From: Halobacteriales archaeon SW_9_67_24
Lineage (GTDB): Archaea > Halobacteriota > Halobacteria > Halobacteriales > Halococcaceae
Direction of reading: 5' to 3'
DNA length: 9,708 bases
NCBI GenBank assembly: GCA_003022685.1
Contig: PXSV01000195.1
Coordinates: 1-9,708 of the forward strand
Both the position numbers and the translations under genes were made by a program. Position 1 is the first letter of the stretch. Each line of letters starts with the position of its first letter. The notes beneath the pieces were generated by a model, which did not search any database, had not been told where the DNA came from, and worked only from the letters and a program-made list of their open reading frames with translations. Of this stretch, positions 1 through 6,716 are shown piece by piece.

Positions 1-1438
1 GGACGACGACGTAGCCACCGTTTTCGAGGGTGACGCTCCGGACCTCGATCGTCTCGCCGGTCGTCGTCTGATCGGCGACGACGAGTCGGGCACCACCGGC
101 CATCGGCTCGGGGTCCCGGCTCGGGCCGACGGACACCGTGATATCGTCGCCGGTGTCGAGCGGGCCGGCCGCGCGCACGTCGACTGTGGTGTTCGGCGCG
201 GTGTCCGAGAGGTTGAACGAGGTGGCGAAGCTCCCGTTCGGCGCGACGAGGGTGGTGTTGGTCTTCACGAACGATTCGGTGGCGTTGGCGGCGATAGTGA
301 CCGTCACCTCGCTCCCCGGCGCGACGCTCGTGGTCCCCGTGACGACCTGGCCGGCGTCGGCGGCGAGCGAGACGTCGCCGAGGCTCAGCTCGGCCCCGAC
401 GACCGTGACGTTCGCCGCGATCGACTGGTTGCTCGCGGCGAGGGGGCTCCCCTCGCGCACGGTGAGCTCGGTCTCGAACTCGTCGCCCGGCCGCGGCGGT
501 CCGCGCTCGAACACTGCCGCCCTCGTGTCGACGTTGACGTACAGCACGTCGTTGTCGGCGTCGGGGATCACCCGGATCGAGTCGTTGGCGAGGCTGCGAT
601 CGAGGACGAGTCGCTTCGGGCGACGGTTCGTGTCGGGGTTCGTCTGGCGGATCGTCAGGTTGAACATCCCGCGCTCGACCAGCTCGGTGACGTTCGCGGC
701 CGCGAGCGCGCCGTACACGCCGGAGATCTTCGATTGGAGCACCAGGACGTCGCCCGACGCGACGGTGTCGGTGGTCGTGATCCGACCGTCGTCGAGAGCG
801 ACCGCGACCTCGCTCGCGTTCGTCACGTTGCCGAAGCTCGCCGCCGGGGCGGTCCACGTCACGAGCTCGTCGGTCGAGCGCTCGGCCAGCCTGAGCGTCG
901 CGGTGTCGGTCTCGCGCCCCTCGACCGCGACAGAGAGGTTGTACGAACTGGCTTCGAGCGGCGTGTCGAGCTGCTCGGTCGTGCGGTTCGTCCCGACGAT
1001 AGCGTCGGCCCCGGCCAGCGTGTCGTACGTGCGGGTCTCGTTCGCGACTGTGCCGGCGAGATAGGAGTTCACGAGGAGCGTGAGTTCGCCGTCGTCGTCC
1101 GCGTCGGCGACCGTGACGTTCGCCTCGTAGTTGACCGCGCGGCTCCCGATCGTCACCGTGGCCTCGCTCGCGTTCGTGAGGCCGAGTTCGACGGCGGCGA
1201 TGTCGCCACGGTCCTGGGTAACGGTCGAGCGGTTGAACGTGGCGTTGCCCCCATCGGCCGGGGCGGTCCCCCCGCCCGGCGGAGCAGCCGTCCCGTTTTG
1301 TCCGGCTGTTCCGTTGGCCGTGCTGGTGGTCGCCTGGGCGCTCGCCGGGGCGAGGACGGCCGCGCCACCGACCGACGCGAGGACGGCGAGCACCACCAGC
1401 CAGCAACCGATGGCTCGCCCACGGCGATCGCTCGTCAC
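1..1438 (-). CDS. Secreted BGTF-type surface glycoprotein, N-terminal part (runs off the left edge)
   Basis: Only the first 479 codons are in the window. The start is GTG at 1438: an in-frame TAG lies at 1445-1447 and the next in-frame ATG is codon 258. Residues 11-35 form a hydrophobic segment ending in ASAQA, a plausible Sec signal peptide cut near residue 35. A Gly/Thr/Asn-rich linker follows (36-68). Residues 70-350 look like the repeated beta-rich modules of haloarchaeal BGTF-type surface proteins (RGDIAAVELGLTNASEATVT; later RVIPDADNDVLYVNV). Residues 452-479 (VVADQTTTGETIEVRSVTLE, then NGGYVVV) match the opening of a DUF7282 domain as I know that family. About twenty N-x-S/T sequons are visible, fitting an N-glycosylated exported protein. 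Family members usually end in a PGF-CTERM anchor, which would lie outside the window. Likely role is cell-envelope structure or adhesion; the precise function is unknown. Confidence 0.85.
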   Translation of the reverse strand, partial: MTSDRRGRAIGCWLVVLAVLASVGGAAVLAPASAQATTSTANGTAGQNGTAAPPGGGTAPADGGNATFNRSTVTQDRGDIAAVELGLTNASEATVTIGSRAVNYEANVTVADADDDGELTLLVNSYLAGTVANETRTYDTLAGADAIVGTNRTTEQLDTPLEASSYNLSVAVEGRETDTATLRLAERSTDELVTWTAPAASFGNVTNASEVAVALDDGRITTTDTVASGDVLVLQSKISGVYGALAAANVTELVERGMFNLTIRQTNPDTNRRPKRLVLDRSLANDSIRVIPDADNDVLYVNVDTRAAVFERGPPRPGDEFETELTVREGSPLAASNQSIAANVTVVGAELSLGDVSLAADAGQVVTGTTSVAPGSEVTVTIAANATESFVKTNTTLVAPNGSFATSFNLSDTAPNTTVDVRAAGPLDTGDDITVSVGPSRDPEPMAGGARLVVADQTTTGETIEVRSVTLENGGYVVV

Positions 1439-1447
1439 GGTTCGCTA

Positions 1448-1459
1448 CCGACCGGTCGG
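1448..1459. repeat. 12-base perfect palindrome in the leader of the surface-protein gene
   Basis: CCGACCGGTCGG is its own reverse complement. It ends 9 bases before the GTG start at 1438, inside the predicted transcript leader. It could be an operator or a small RNA hairpin near the ribosome entry site. In GC-rich DNA a 12-base palindrome can arise by chance, so its role is speculative. Confidence 0.35.
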
Positions 1460-1573
1460 CACATCGCCGCTCCGGCCATCGTCGTGTCCGCGGAGGGCAA
1501 ACACGACGGGGCGGAGGCGACGTTCGATCCTGTCACCATCCGTCGAGTACAGCATGAAGGAAACCCCTTCACT

Positions 1574-1579
1574 GATAAA
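1574..1579 (-). promoter_or_regulatory. TATA-like box for the surface-protein gene
   Basis: On the minus strand the sequence reads ACAAAACCTTTATCAGTG, an A-rich BRE-like stretch followed by TTTATC. This is the most AT-rich spot in the intergenic region. Typical archaeal spacing of about 26 bases puts the transcript start near 1550, giving a leader of about 110 bases before the GTG at 1438. That is long for haloarchaea, where leaderless mRNAs are common. Confidence 0.55.
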
Positions 1580-1612
1580 GGTTTTGTGGTGGACCCCGCC
1601 GCCGGCCGGGAG

Positions 1613-1697
1613 TCAGGCGGATCGTCGTGAGTCGTTTCGCTATGCCGCCGATACGGAACCAGCGGCTACCGACAAACAGTCACGACCGTCCCTATCA
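1613..1697. repeat. Possible decayed copy (element C) of the 85-base stop-codon element
   Basis: The right end on the plus strand is CGACCGTCCCTATCAG, close to the right end of the good copy at 8675-8759 (CAACCGACCCTATCAG). The span from the TCA at 1613-1615 to the TCA at 1695-1697 is 85 bases, the same as that copy. The right-hand TCA is the complement of the flpA stop codon. The left end (TCAGGCGGATCG) resembles TCATAGGGTCGG only loosely. An interior CGTTT and a GATACGG compare with CGTTT and AATACGG in the good copy. The central hairpin is not preserved. The right arm and the length support homology; the rest is weak. Confidence 0.4.
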
Positions 1698-2321
1698 GCG
1701 CGGCCGAGCGACGACCGCGAGGTGGTCGGCGTGGTGGGCGAGCCGGCGGGTGTCGAGAACCTCGTACGTTCCCCGAAGTTCGTCGAGCGCCGCGTCGAAG
1801 ACGCTCTCGGGGTCGGCGGTCACGTCCTCGCTCCGGGCCTTGATCGCGGCGAGAAGCCGGCCGTCCTCCGCGAGAAACTCCCGGTTCGCACACGCCACGC
1901 GCGCCTGACCGCGGGTGGCGACGTCCTGAACGATCGCGTCGAGATCGCCCTCCACGACGTGGGCGTACGTCTCGGGATTGTGGGCGTTCTTGAGCAGCGG
2001 CACGAGCGTGGCGCGCGATTCGGCGACTTCAACCAGGTCGCCCATCGGCCGCGACGCGAACTCGACGGCGTAGACCACTCGCGCGAAATCCGCGACGTGG
2101 CTCGCGGTGGTGCCGCTGGCCGCGCCGAGATACAGTACGTGGTCGTCGCCCGCGAGACCGGTGTCCATCCCGGCGTCAAGCATTGCACCGAGCTTCGATC
2201 GACGGACGTCCCACGCGCGCCAGCCCCCATCGACGGGTTCGCCGTAGACCGCCGTTCCTCGTGTAGCGAGGCGCTCCTCGCCGTCGATCTCGCGGGAGGC
2301 GATGCCCTCAGGCAGCGTCAT
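1695..2321 (-). CDS. flpA: Fibrillarin-like rRNA/tRNA 2'-O-methyltransferase
   Basis: This is the catalytic subunit of the archaeal box C/D ribonucleoprotein, which transfers methyl groups from S-adenosylmethionine to ribose 2'-hydroxyls at sites chosen by guide RNAs. The 208 residues match the usual size of archaeal fibrillarin. The SAM-binding loop is at residues 62-79 (VLYLGAASGTTASHVADF), followed by the acidic strand end VYAVEF (83-88). The QDVA motif (132-135), the AIKARSEDVT stretch (159-168) and a C-terminal histidine region (196-200) correspond to the catalytic core of the family. I chose ATG 2321 because the protein then begins MTLPEGIASREI, like family members; the open frame continues upstream only as nonsense out of frame with nop5. 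It overlaps nop5 by 14 bases, so the two are probably co-translated. Its TGA stop (1695-1697) forms the end of possible repeat element C. Confidence 0.95.
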   Translation of the reverse strand: MTLPEGIASREIDGEERLATRGTAVYGEPVDGGWRAWDVRRSKLGAMLDAGMDTGLAGDDHVLYLGAASGTTASHVADFARVVYAVEFASRPMGDLVEVAESRATLVPLLKNAHNPETYAHVVEGDLDAIVQDVATRGQARVACANREFLAEDGRLLAAIKARSEDVTADPESVFDAALDELRGTYEVLDTRRLAHHADHLAVVARPR

Positions 2322-3198
2322 CGTCACCCCGCTCGTCGGCGGTCGAGTCGGTATCGTGATCCCCGTCGGCGTCGTCGCGTCGCGCTCGGATGCGGGCGAT
2401 GCGCTCGTCCAACTCGCGGGCGAGATCGGGTCGGCGGTCGCCGGCGTAGTGATCGATCCGCGCCGCGATGGTGAGCTTGCCGGCGAGCGCACGCGCCGCC
2501 GAGCCACGATCGTCGGGATGGGTGCCCCGGACGTACTCGTGGGTGTAGATCACGCCGTGTTTCGGCGACGGGGCCGACCCCCGGAGGTGGGCGAACAGCG
2601 CGTCCTCCGCGCCGAGGACCTGGACTGTGGAACTCGACGTCCGCGCCAGCGACTCCAGCCCCCCGGCGAGTGCGAGCAGTCGCGCCGCGAGCGTTGGCCC
2701 GGCGAGCGCGGCGAGATTGGGGGCCACCGAGCGAACCGTGCGCTCGACGGAGGTTTCGAGCTCCCGCGCCTCCCGATCGAGATCGACGACCCGTTCGGCG
2801 AGCGCCGCCACGCGGTCGTCGGCCTCGACGAGTTCGCGACAGTGTTCGACCCCGGTCCCGGCTTCGGCCTCCCGGCTCGCGGCCCACTCCGCCACTCGCT
2901 CGGCGAGTTCGTTCGCCACGCGATCGGCGTCGTCCATCGCGCGGACCGCGTGGATGGCCTGGCGGTCGTCGGCACGCTCGCGCTCGGCGGCCGCCTCGCC
3001 CGCGGCCGCGATCGCGGCCTCGCGGAGCGCCGCGTAGTACTCCTCGTCGGTGTCGGCGAAGCCGGTCTCGACCGCGCGTGCGGGCCAGTCCGCGGGCGAG
3101 TCGGCGCTTCCGGTCTCGATCGCGTCGCGCGCGCCATCGAGATCGCCGCGCTCCAGCCCTGCGAACCACCCTGTCCCTGCTGGCGTGCGGTCGCTCAT
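2308..3198 (-). CDS. nop5: Nop5 (Nop56/58-like) scaffold protein of the box C/D RNP
   Basis: Nop5 bridges fibrillarin to L7Ae-bound C/D guide RNA. The 296-residue product has a short N-terminal region (1-80, the fibrillarin-contacting part in other archaea), a predominantly helical, charged stretch likely to be the coiled coil (about 84-155), and the NOP domain (about 157-255). The NOP domain carries the hallmark APNLAALAGPTLAARLL, the VLGAEDALFAHLRG stretch and SPKHGVIYTHEYV. The tail (275-296) is a disordered Asp/Arg run. The protein is shorter than the roughly 370-400 residues typical of thermophile Nop5; the shortening is in the N-terminal region, which I believe is common in haloarchaea. 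The stop overlaps the flpA start by 14 bases, forming the classical nop5-flpA pair. A TATA-like ATTTGT 28 bases before the ATG suggests a leaderless transcript starting here. Confidence 0.94.
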   Translation of the reverse strand: MSDRTPAGTGWFAGLERGDLDGARDAIETGSADSPADWPARAVETGFADTDEEYYAALREAAIAAAGEAAAERERADDRQAIHAVRAMDDADRVANELAERVAEWAASREAEAGTGVEHCRELVEADDRVAALAERVVDLDREARELETSVERTVRSVAPNLAALAGPTLAARLLALAGGLESLARTSSSTVQVLGAEDALFAHLRGSAPSPKHGVIYTHEYVRGTHPDDRGSAARALAGKLTIAARIDHYAGDRRPDLARELDERIARIRARRDDADGDHDTDSTADERGDDDAA

Positions 3199-3220
3199 GC
3201 GTCGGGTCGTGGCCGAACCG

Positions 3221-3226
3221 ACAAAT
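3221..3226 (-). promoter_or_regulatory. Possible TATA box for nop5-flpA
   Basis: On the minus strand ATTTGT begins 28 bases before the nop5 ATG, the only AT-rich spot in the 68-base gap after alaX. Spacing fits a leaderless haloarchaeal promoter. The match is weak, and read-through from alaX is also possible. Confidence 0.35.
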
Positions 3227-3244
3227 GGGTTCGTGGTTTCGACG

Positions 3245-3260
3245 CCGCGCCCCGGCGCGG
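3245..3260. repeat. GC-rich hairpin between alaX and nop5
   Basis: CCGCGCC and GGCGCGG are exact reverse complements separated by two bases, so a six-pair stem with a four-base loop is possible. It starts 7 bases after the alaX stop codon. There is no following T-run, so it is not a clear terminator; it may be a 3' processing structure of alaX mRNA or chance in GC-rich sequence. Confidence 0.3.
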
Positions 3261-3266
3261 ATCGAG

Positions 3267-4398
3267 TCAGGGTTCGGCGGTTCGATCGTCGCCGGTGCGC
3301 AGGAATGCGACGAGCTTCTCTGGATCGGCGTCGAACCCGCCGGCCTGGGCCACCGTCTCGCTCCCGCCGCCACCGCCGCCGAACTCGGCCGTGAAATCGT
3401 CAACGACCGCGCTGGCGTCGGTTTCGCCATCCGTGGCGACGGCGACGCCCTCCCCGTCGGCGGCGACGAGGGCAACGGCGTCGGCGGCGTCACCCGCGAG
3501 GTCGGTCGCCCGCTCGGCGAGTTCGTTGGTGTCGAGGTGGTCGACCGCCCCGACGAGTCGTTCGTTCGGCCGCGATCGCGTCGCGTTCGTCCCGGAGTCG
3601 CGCGACCGCGTCGGGGAGGTCGGTTACGCGGGTTTCGAGGACGGCGGCGGCGTCGAGCGCCGCGGTCTTCTCGACGCTCCGGCGCTGGATCGCGGCCGGC
3701 CCGACCGCGAACTCGACCCGCGTCACGCCCTCGCCGGGGTTCGATCGATCGAGCACCGCCACCGGCCCGATCTCGCGGGTGTTCCGGACGTGGGTCCCCC
3801 CACAGGCCGCGACGTCCCACCCGTCGACCTCGACGAGGCGAACCTCCTCGCCGCCGATCCCCTCCTCGGTCTTGGTGTTGAACGCGACATCGTCGCGCGC
3901 GAGCGCCGCCTCGCGGGGTGCGGTCTCCCACGACACGTCCTTCGAGTCCCAGACCGCGCGGTTGACGAGGCGTTCGAGCGTTACGAGCGCCGTGTCGTCG
4001 ATCGTCGTCGGGGTGGCCAAGTCGACTCTGACTTTGTGGTCGTCGATGTCGAACCCGCCGTAGCCGAGGTCGTCGAACAGCCGGCGGCCGGCCCCGTAGA
4101 GGACGTGGCTGGCGGTGTGAGAGCGCATACAGTAGGTTCGAAAGGCGGGATCGATCCGGCCGGCGATCGTCTCGCCGACCTCGGCCGTCGGTGCGTCCGC
4201 GAGCGCGTGGACGACCTCTCCATCGCGCTCTTGGACGTCCACGATCCGTTCGCCCGCGAGCGTACCGCGATCGGGCGGCTGGCCCCCACTCTCGGCGTAG
4301 CAATACGTCTCGTCGAGCACCAGTTCGTCGTCGTCACGCGATTCGACGACCGCCTCGAACTCGGTCGTGTACGGGTCGGCCGGTGCGAGCGACTGCAT
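3267..4398 (-). pseudogene. alaX: Alanyl-tRNA editing protein AlaX-L, broken by a frameshift near 3561-3568
   Basis: AlaX proteins hydrolyse Ser- or Gly-mischarged tRNA-Ala in trans. The start is ATG 4398 (MQSLAPADPYTTEF). The first frame carries the conserved AESGGQPPDRG (35-45), the zinc ligands H94-x3-H98 (HTASH) and C199-x3-H203 (CGGTH), and RVEFAVGP (227-234). After residue 277 the first frame turns into Arg-rich nonsense and stops at 3490-3492. The next frame (codons from 3563 down to the TGA at 3267-3269) continues with ERLVGAVDHLDTNELAERA and reaches the glycine-rich FGGGGGGSETVAQAGG motif of a DHHA1 domain. On the minus strand the break shows GCCGAACGAACGACTCGTC; removing one CGAA copy restores AERLVGAV and a 375-residue AlaX-L protein. 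The editing domain is intact, so a truncated enzyme without DHHA1 could still be made. A sequencing error is a real alternative to a mutation. Confidence 0.85.
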
Positions 4399-4495
4399 AC
4401 CGTGGGGTCTCGACGGATCGGCAAAACGCTCACGGTGGGTCGGACTTCCAATCGGTGCGATCGCGTTGCGGTGCGTTCCGCTCGGTCCGACGTGC

Positions 4496-4581
4496 TCATA
4501 GGGTCGGTTTGAAGTCCTTCCGGGATCGACCGCACGACGGCGTGCGGTCGCACCGGTAACCGCTTCCAACCGACCCTCTCA
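4496..4581. repeat. 85-base palindromic stop-codon element, copy A
   Basis: The inverted ends are TAGGGTCGGTTTGAAG (4499-4514) and, on the other strand, GAGGGTCGGTTGGAAG (4578-4563). The centre is a perfect 10-pair hairpin: CGACCGCACG (4527-4536), loop ACGG, CGTGCGGTCG (4541-4550). Two boxes shared with copy B flank the hairpin: AGTCCTTCC (4513-4521) and ACCGGTAACCG (4552-4562), 30 bases apart. Direct TCA triplets flank the element (4496-4498 and 4579-4581), and the right one is the complement of the transporter's TGA stop. Read on the minus strand, it aligns with copy B read on the plus strand. There is no T-run, so it is not an ordinary terminator. It fills most of the gap between the transporter and alaX. 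Confidence 0.8.
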
Positions 4582-6483
4582 GTCGTCGTCCCGAAGCACC
4601 TCGCTCGGGCCCGCAACGTCGCGGTCGCGAACGGCGGCCCGGAGCCTGCCGAGCGGCGAGCGGTGGCCGCGCTCGTGGCGGCGGAAGGTCAGCGTCAGCC
4701 CGACCAGCGCGACCACCACCAGCACGGCGAACGGCCCGCCCGTCAGCACCGCGAGCGCCTGCAACGCCTCGCCGCCGCCGACGAGCAACACTGCCACTGC
4801 GACCCCGCCCTGAAATAGCCCCCAGAAGACGATGCTCGCGGTCGTCGGCGCGCGGTCCCGCTTCGTCGCGAGGATCGACACCACCAGGGTCGAGGTGTCC
4901 GCCGAGGTCACGATGAACACGATGATGAGCGCGAGAAACAGGAACATCAGGAGCTGGCCGAGCGGGAGCGCCGCGAAGATCGGGAAGCCGGCGACGGCCT
5001 CGGGCGTGGTGTAGGTCTCGATGGCGGCGAGAACGTCGGCGGTCCCCGAGCGCTGGAGGGAGAGCGACGTGCCGCCCAGCAGGACGAACCATACGGCGGT
5101 CGCAGCCGACGTGGCGACCACCCCGGTAAGGACGACGGTTCGAACCCGCCGGCCCTTCGAGAGCGCCGCGAGGAAGAGCCCGGCGAAGGGAGCCCACGAG
5201 AACCACCACGACCAGTTCCAGACCGTCCAGTTCGCCACCCACTCCTCGGCCACCAGGCCCCCGCTGAGGTAGAGGCTCATCGGCACGAAATCCACGACGT
5301 AGCCGCCGACGGCGGCGGTCCCGATATCGACGATGGCCGATCGCGGGCCGACGCCGATCAGCAGCACCGCGAACAGGACGAAGAGGACGATGGCGATCCC
5401 GGCGATCCGGCGGATACCGCGGTGGACGCCGCTCGCGGCGGAGACGACGTAGATGAGCGTCAGCCCGGCGACGACGAGGACGGGGGCGATCGTGCCGTAG
5501 GTGACTCCCCACTGGTAGCTGACGCCGGCGAGGAACTGCTGGCCAACGAGCGCGACGGAGGTGGCGAGCCCGCCGATGGTAGCGAACACGGCGAGCACGT
5601 CGACGAGCGTCGCCCAGCGGCTGTCGAGGCCGTCGACGCCCAGGAATGGCGTCAGGATCGACGAGACCCGCAATGGCGCACCCCGCCGGTAGGTGAAGTA
5701 GGCGATCGGCACGCCGAGGACGACATAGGCGCTCCACGCCGAGAACCCGTAGTGAAATATCGCGTAGGTGAGTGAGCCGGCCACGGCACCGCTCGATTGC
5801 GGTTGGGCGTCGAGAAACGGCGGTGGGGTCTCGTAGTGTAGGAGTGCCTCTGCGGGGCCCCAGAAAACGATGCCGGCGGCGATCCCGGCGGTGAAGAACA
5901 TCGCGAAGTACGTCGGGTAGGTGTAGGTGGGTTCGGCGTCGGGCCCGCCGAGCTTGATCGCTCCCCAGGGCCCGACCAGCAGGAACAGACAGTAGCAGAC
6001 GGCGAGGAACATCGCCCCCAAGAACAGCCACCCGAACTCGTGGAGCAGCACTCCCTCGACGGTGCCGACGACTGCCTGGGTGCCCGACGGCGCGAGGGAG
6101 TACGCCGCGAAGAAAAGGACGAACGCTGCCACCGGGACGCCGAACGTGAGCGGGTCCTGGCGAGCGAAAAAGCCGCGCAATCGTGCCACGCCGCCCTTCA
6201 GCGTCCCGATCCACCCGAGGCGGCGGATCCGCAGCAAGTACGGAGCGTCGCGCCGGGCCTCCTCGGCGCTCGCGTCGATCGTGACCGGCAACAGCGCGAC
6301 GTACGCCAGCCCGGAGCCGAAAAACAGCAGCGACACCACGAGGATGGCCCGCCCGGGCAGCAGCGAGCCGACGACCCCCGGAAAGAAGAACACCGAGACG
6401 ACGGCCGCGCCCGCGACAACGCAGATCGGCACGAGGACGCTCCGGAGGACCGTCTCCACAGGACCGGCCCCCTGAGTACTCAT
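4579..6483 (-). CDS. BCCT-family (betaine/choline/carnitine) transporter
   Basis: This is a 634-residue secondary transporter of the inner membrane, probably importing a compatible solute such as glycine betaine; the substrate is not provable here. The Trp-rich BCCT signature is at 418-430 (NWTVWNWSWWFSW), supplying the substrate-box tryptophans W426, W427 and W430. The TM4-equivalent aromatic site reads HYGFSAWSAY (244-253). The conserved GPWGAIKLGGPDAEPTY precedes TM3, whose usual GMGIG is GIAAG (200-204). Beyond the core of about 12 helices (from residue 113), residues 15-36 and 43-67 form two extra N-terminal helices joined by a charged loop. ATG 6483 is chosen because the frame beyond it lacks hydrophobic or family-like sequence; ATG 6510 is possible but lies in a TATA-like CTATGG. 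It is divergent from the K+ channel gene. The TGA stop lies in repeat copy A. Confidence 0.93.
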   Translation of the reverse strand: MSTQGAGPVETVLRSVLVPICVVAGAAVVSVFFFPGVVGSLLPGRAILVVSLLFFGSGLAYVALLPVTIDASAEEARRDAPYLLRIRRLGWIGTLKGGVARLRGFFARQDPLTFGVPVAAFVLFFAAYSLAPSGTQAVVGTVEGVLLHEFGWLFLGAMFLAVCYCLFLLVGPWGAIKLGGPDAEPTYTYPTYFAMFFTAGIAAGIVFWGPAEALLHYETPPPFLDAQPQSSGAVAGSLTYAIFHYGFSAWSAYVVLGVPIAYFTYRRGAPLRVSSILTPFLGVDGLDSRWATLVDVLAVFATIGGLATSVALVGQQFLAGVSYQWGVTYGTIAPVLVVAGLTLIYVVSAASGVHRGIRRIAGIAIVLFVLFAVLLIGVGPRSAIVDIGTAAVGGYVVDFVPMSLYLSGGLVAEEWVANWTVWNWSWWFSWAPFAGLFLAALSKGRRVRTVVLTGVVATSAATAVWFVLLGGTSLSLQRSGTADVLAAIETYTTPEAVAGFPIFAALPLGQLLMFLFLALIIVFIVTSADTSTLVVSILATKRDRAPTTASIVFWGLFQGGVAVAVLLVGGGEALQALAVLTGGPFAVLVVVALVGLTLTFRRHERGHRSPLGRLRAAVRDRDVAGPSEVLRDDD

Positions 6484-6506
6484 AGCACGCAGTACGGTAC
6501 TCGCCC

Positions 6507-6513
6507 CCATAGT
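6507..6513 (-). promoter_or_regulatory. Weak TATA-like site for the BCCT gene
   Basis: On the minus strand ACTATGG sits about 24-30 bases before the ATG at 6483, the right distance for a leaderless transcript. The match to a haloarchaeal TATA box is poor. The rest of the 233-base divergent region (6484-6716) shows nothing else recognisable apart from the channel's TATA box. Confidence 0.3.
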
Positions 6514-6659
6514 CCTGTCGTTGGCGCGCTCGACTGCTCGAACCCGTCCTCGTTCGCGGATCGCTCCGTGGATCACGTCGGCCCCGGCGACGGACGACCC
6601 GTCGTGGCCCCGCAATCGCGACCGTCGGGGATCAACGGCGGTGCTATCGGCGACCAGCC

Positions 6660-6665
6660 TTTATG
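6660..6665 (+). promoter_or_regulatory. TATA box for the K+ channel gene
   Basis: CAGCCTTTATGATCG is a good haloarchaeal TATA element. It predicts a transcript start near 6690 and a leader of roughly 28 bases before ATG 6717. The earlier in-frame ATG at 6663 lies inside this box and so cannot be the start of translation from this promoter. Confidence 0.55.
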
Positions 6666-6716
6666 ATCGCACGCCTGGTGTGTTACGGTGTGGCGAACGA
6701 TCCGCCCGAGACGACG

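Noticed and set aside
1445..1555. 36-codon ORF upstream of and in frame with the surface-protein gene, ending in TAG
   Set aside because: The predicted transcript start (about 1550) falls after its ATG, and the encoded sequence is not a signal peptide. Amber read-through was considered, but a normal signal peptide begins at GTG 1438.
3561..3568. Programmed ribosomal frameshift in alaX
   Set aside because: There is no slippery homopolymer or obvious stimulatory structure; a 4-base tandem duplication explains the break more simply. Programmed shifting is not known for AlaX.
2324..4303. 659-codon minus-strand open frame, very Arg-rich
   Set aside because: It is the out-of-phase shadow of nop5 and alaX; an Arg-rich, low-acid composition is unlike haloarchaeal proteins.
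2302..4512. 736-codon open frame on the plus strand
   Set aside because: It runs antisense to flpA, nop5 and alaX, all of which have clear family motifs. It is a mirror frame created by high GC, with no recognisable domain of its own.
4496..4581. Interpreting the palindromic element as an intrinsic terminator
   Set aside because: There is no T-run after the stem, archaeal termination relies mainly on T-rich tracts, and the conserved boxes and flanking repeats would be unexplained. A 3'-UTR role is still possible.
4496..6214. 572-codon minus-strand frame over the transporter
   Set aside because: It is Arg/Pro-rich and out of phase with the BCCT frame, which has membrane helices and the Trp signature.
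6663..6716. Longer N-terminus for the K+ channel from ATG 6663
   Set aside because: This ATG lies inside the TTTATG promoter box, and the extra 18 residues show no family-like sequence.
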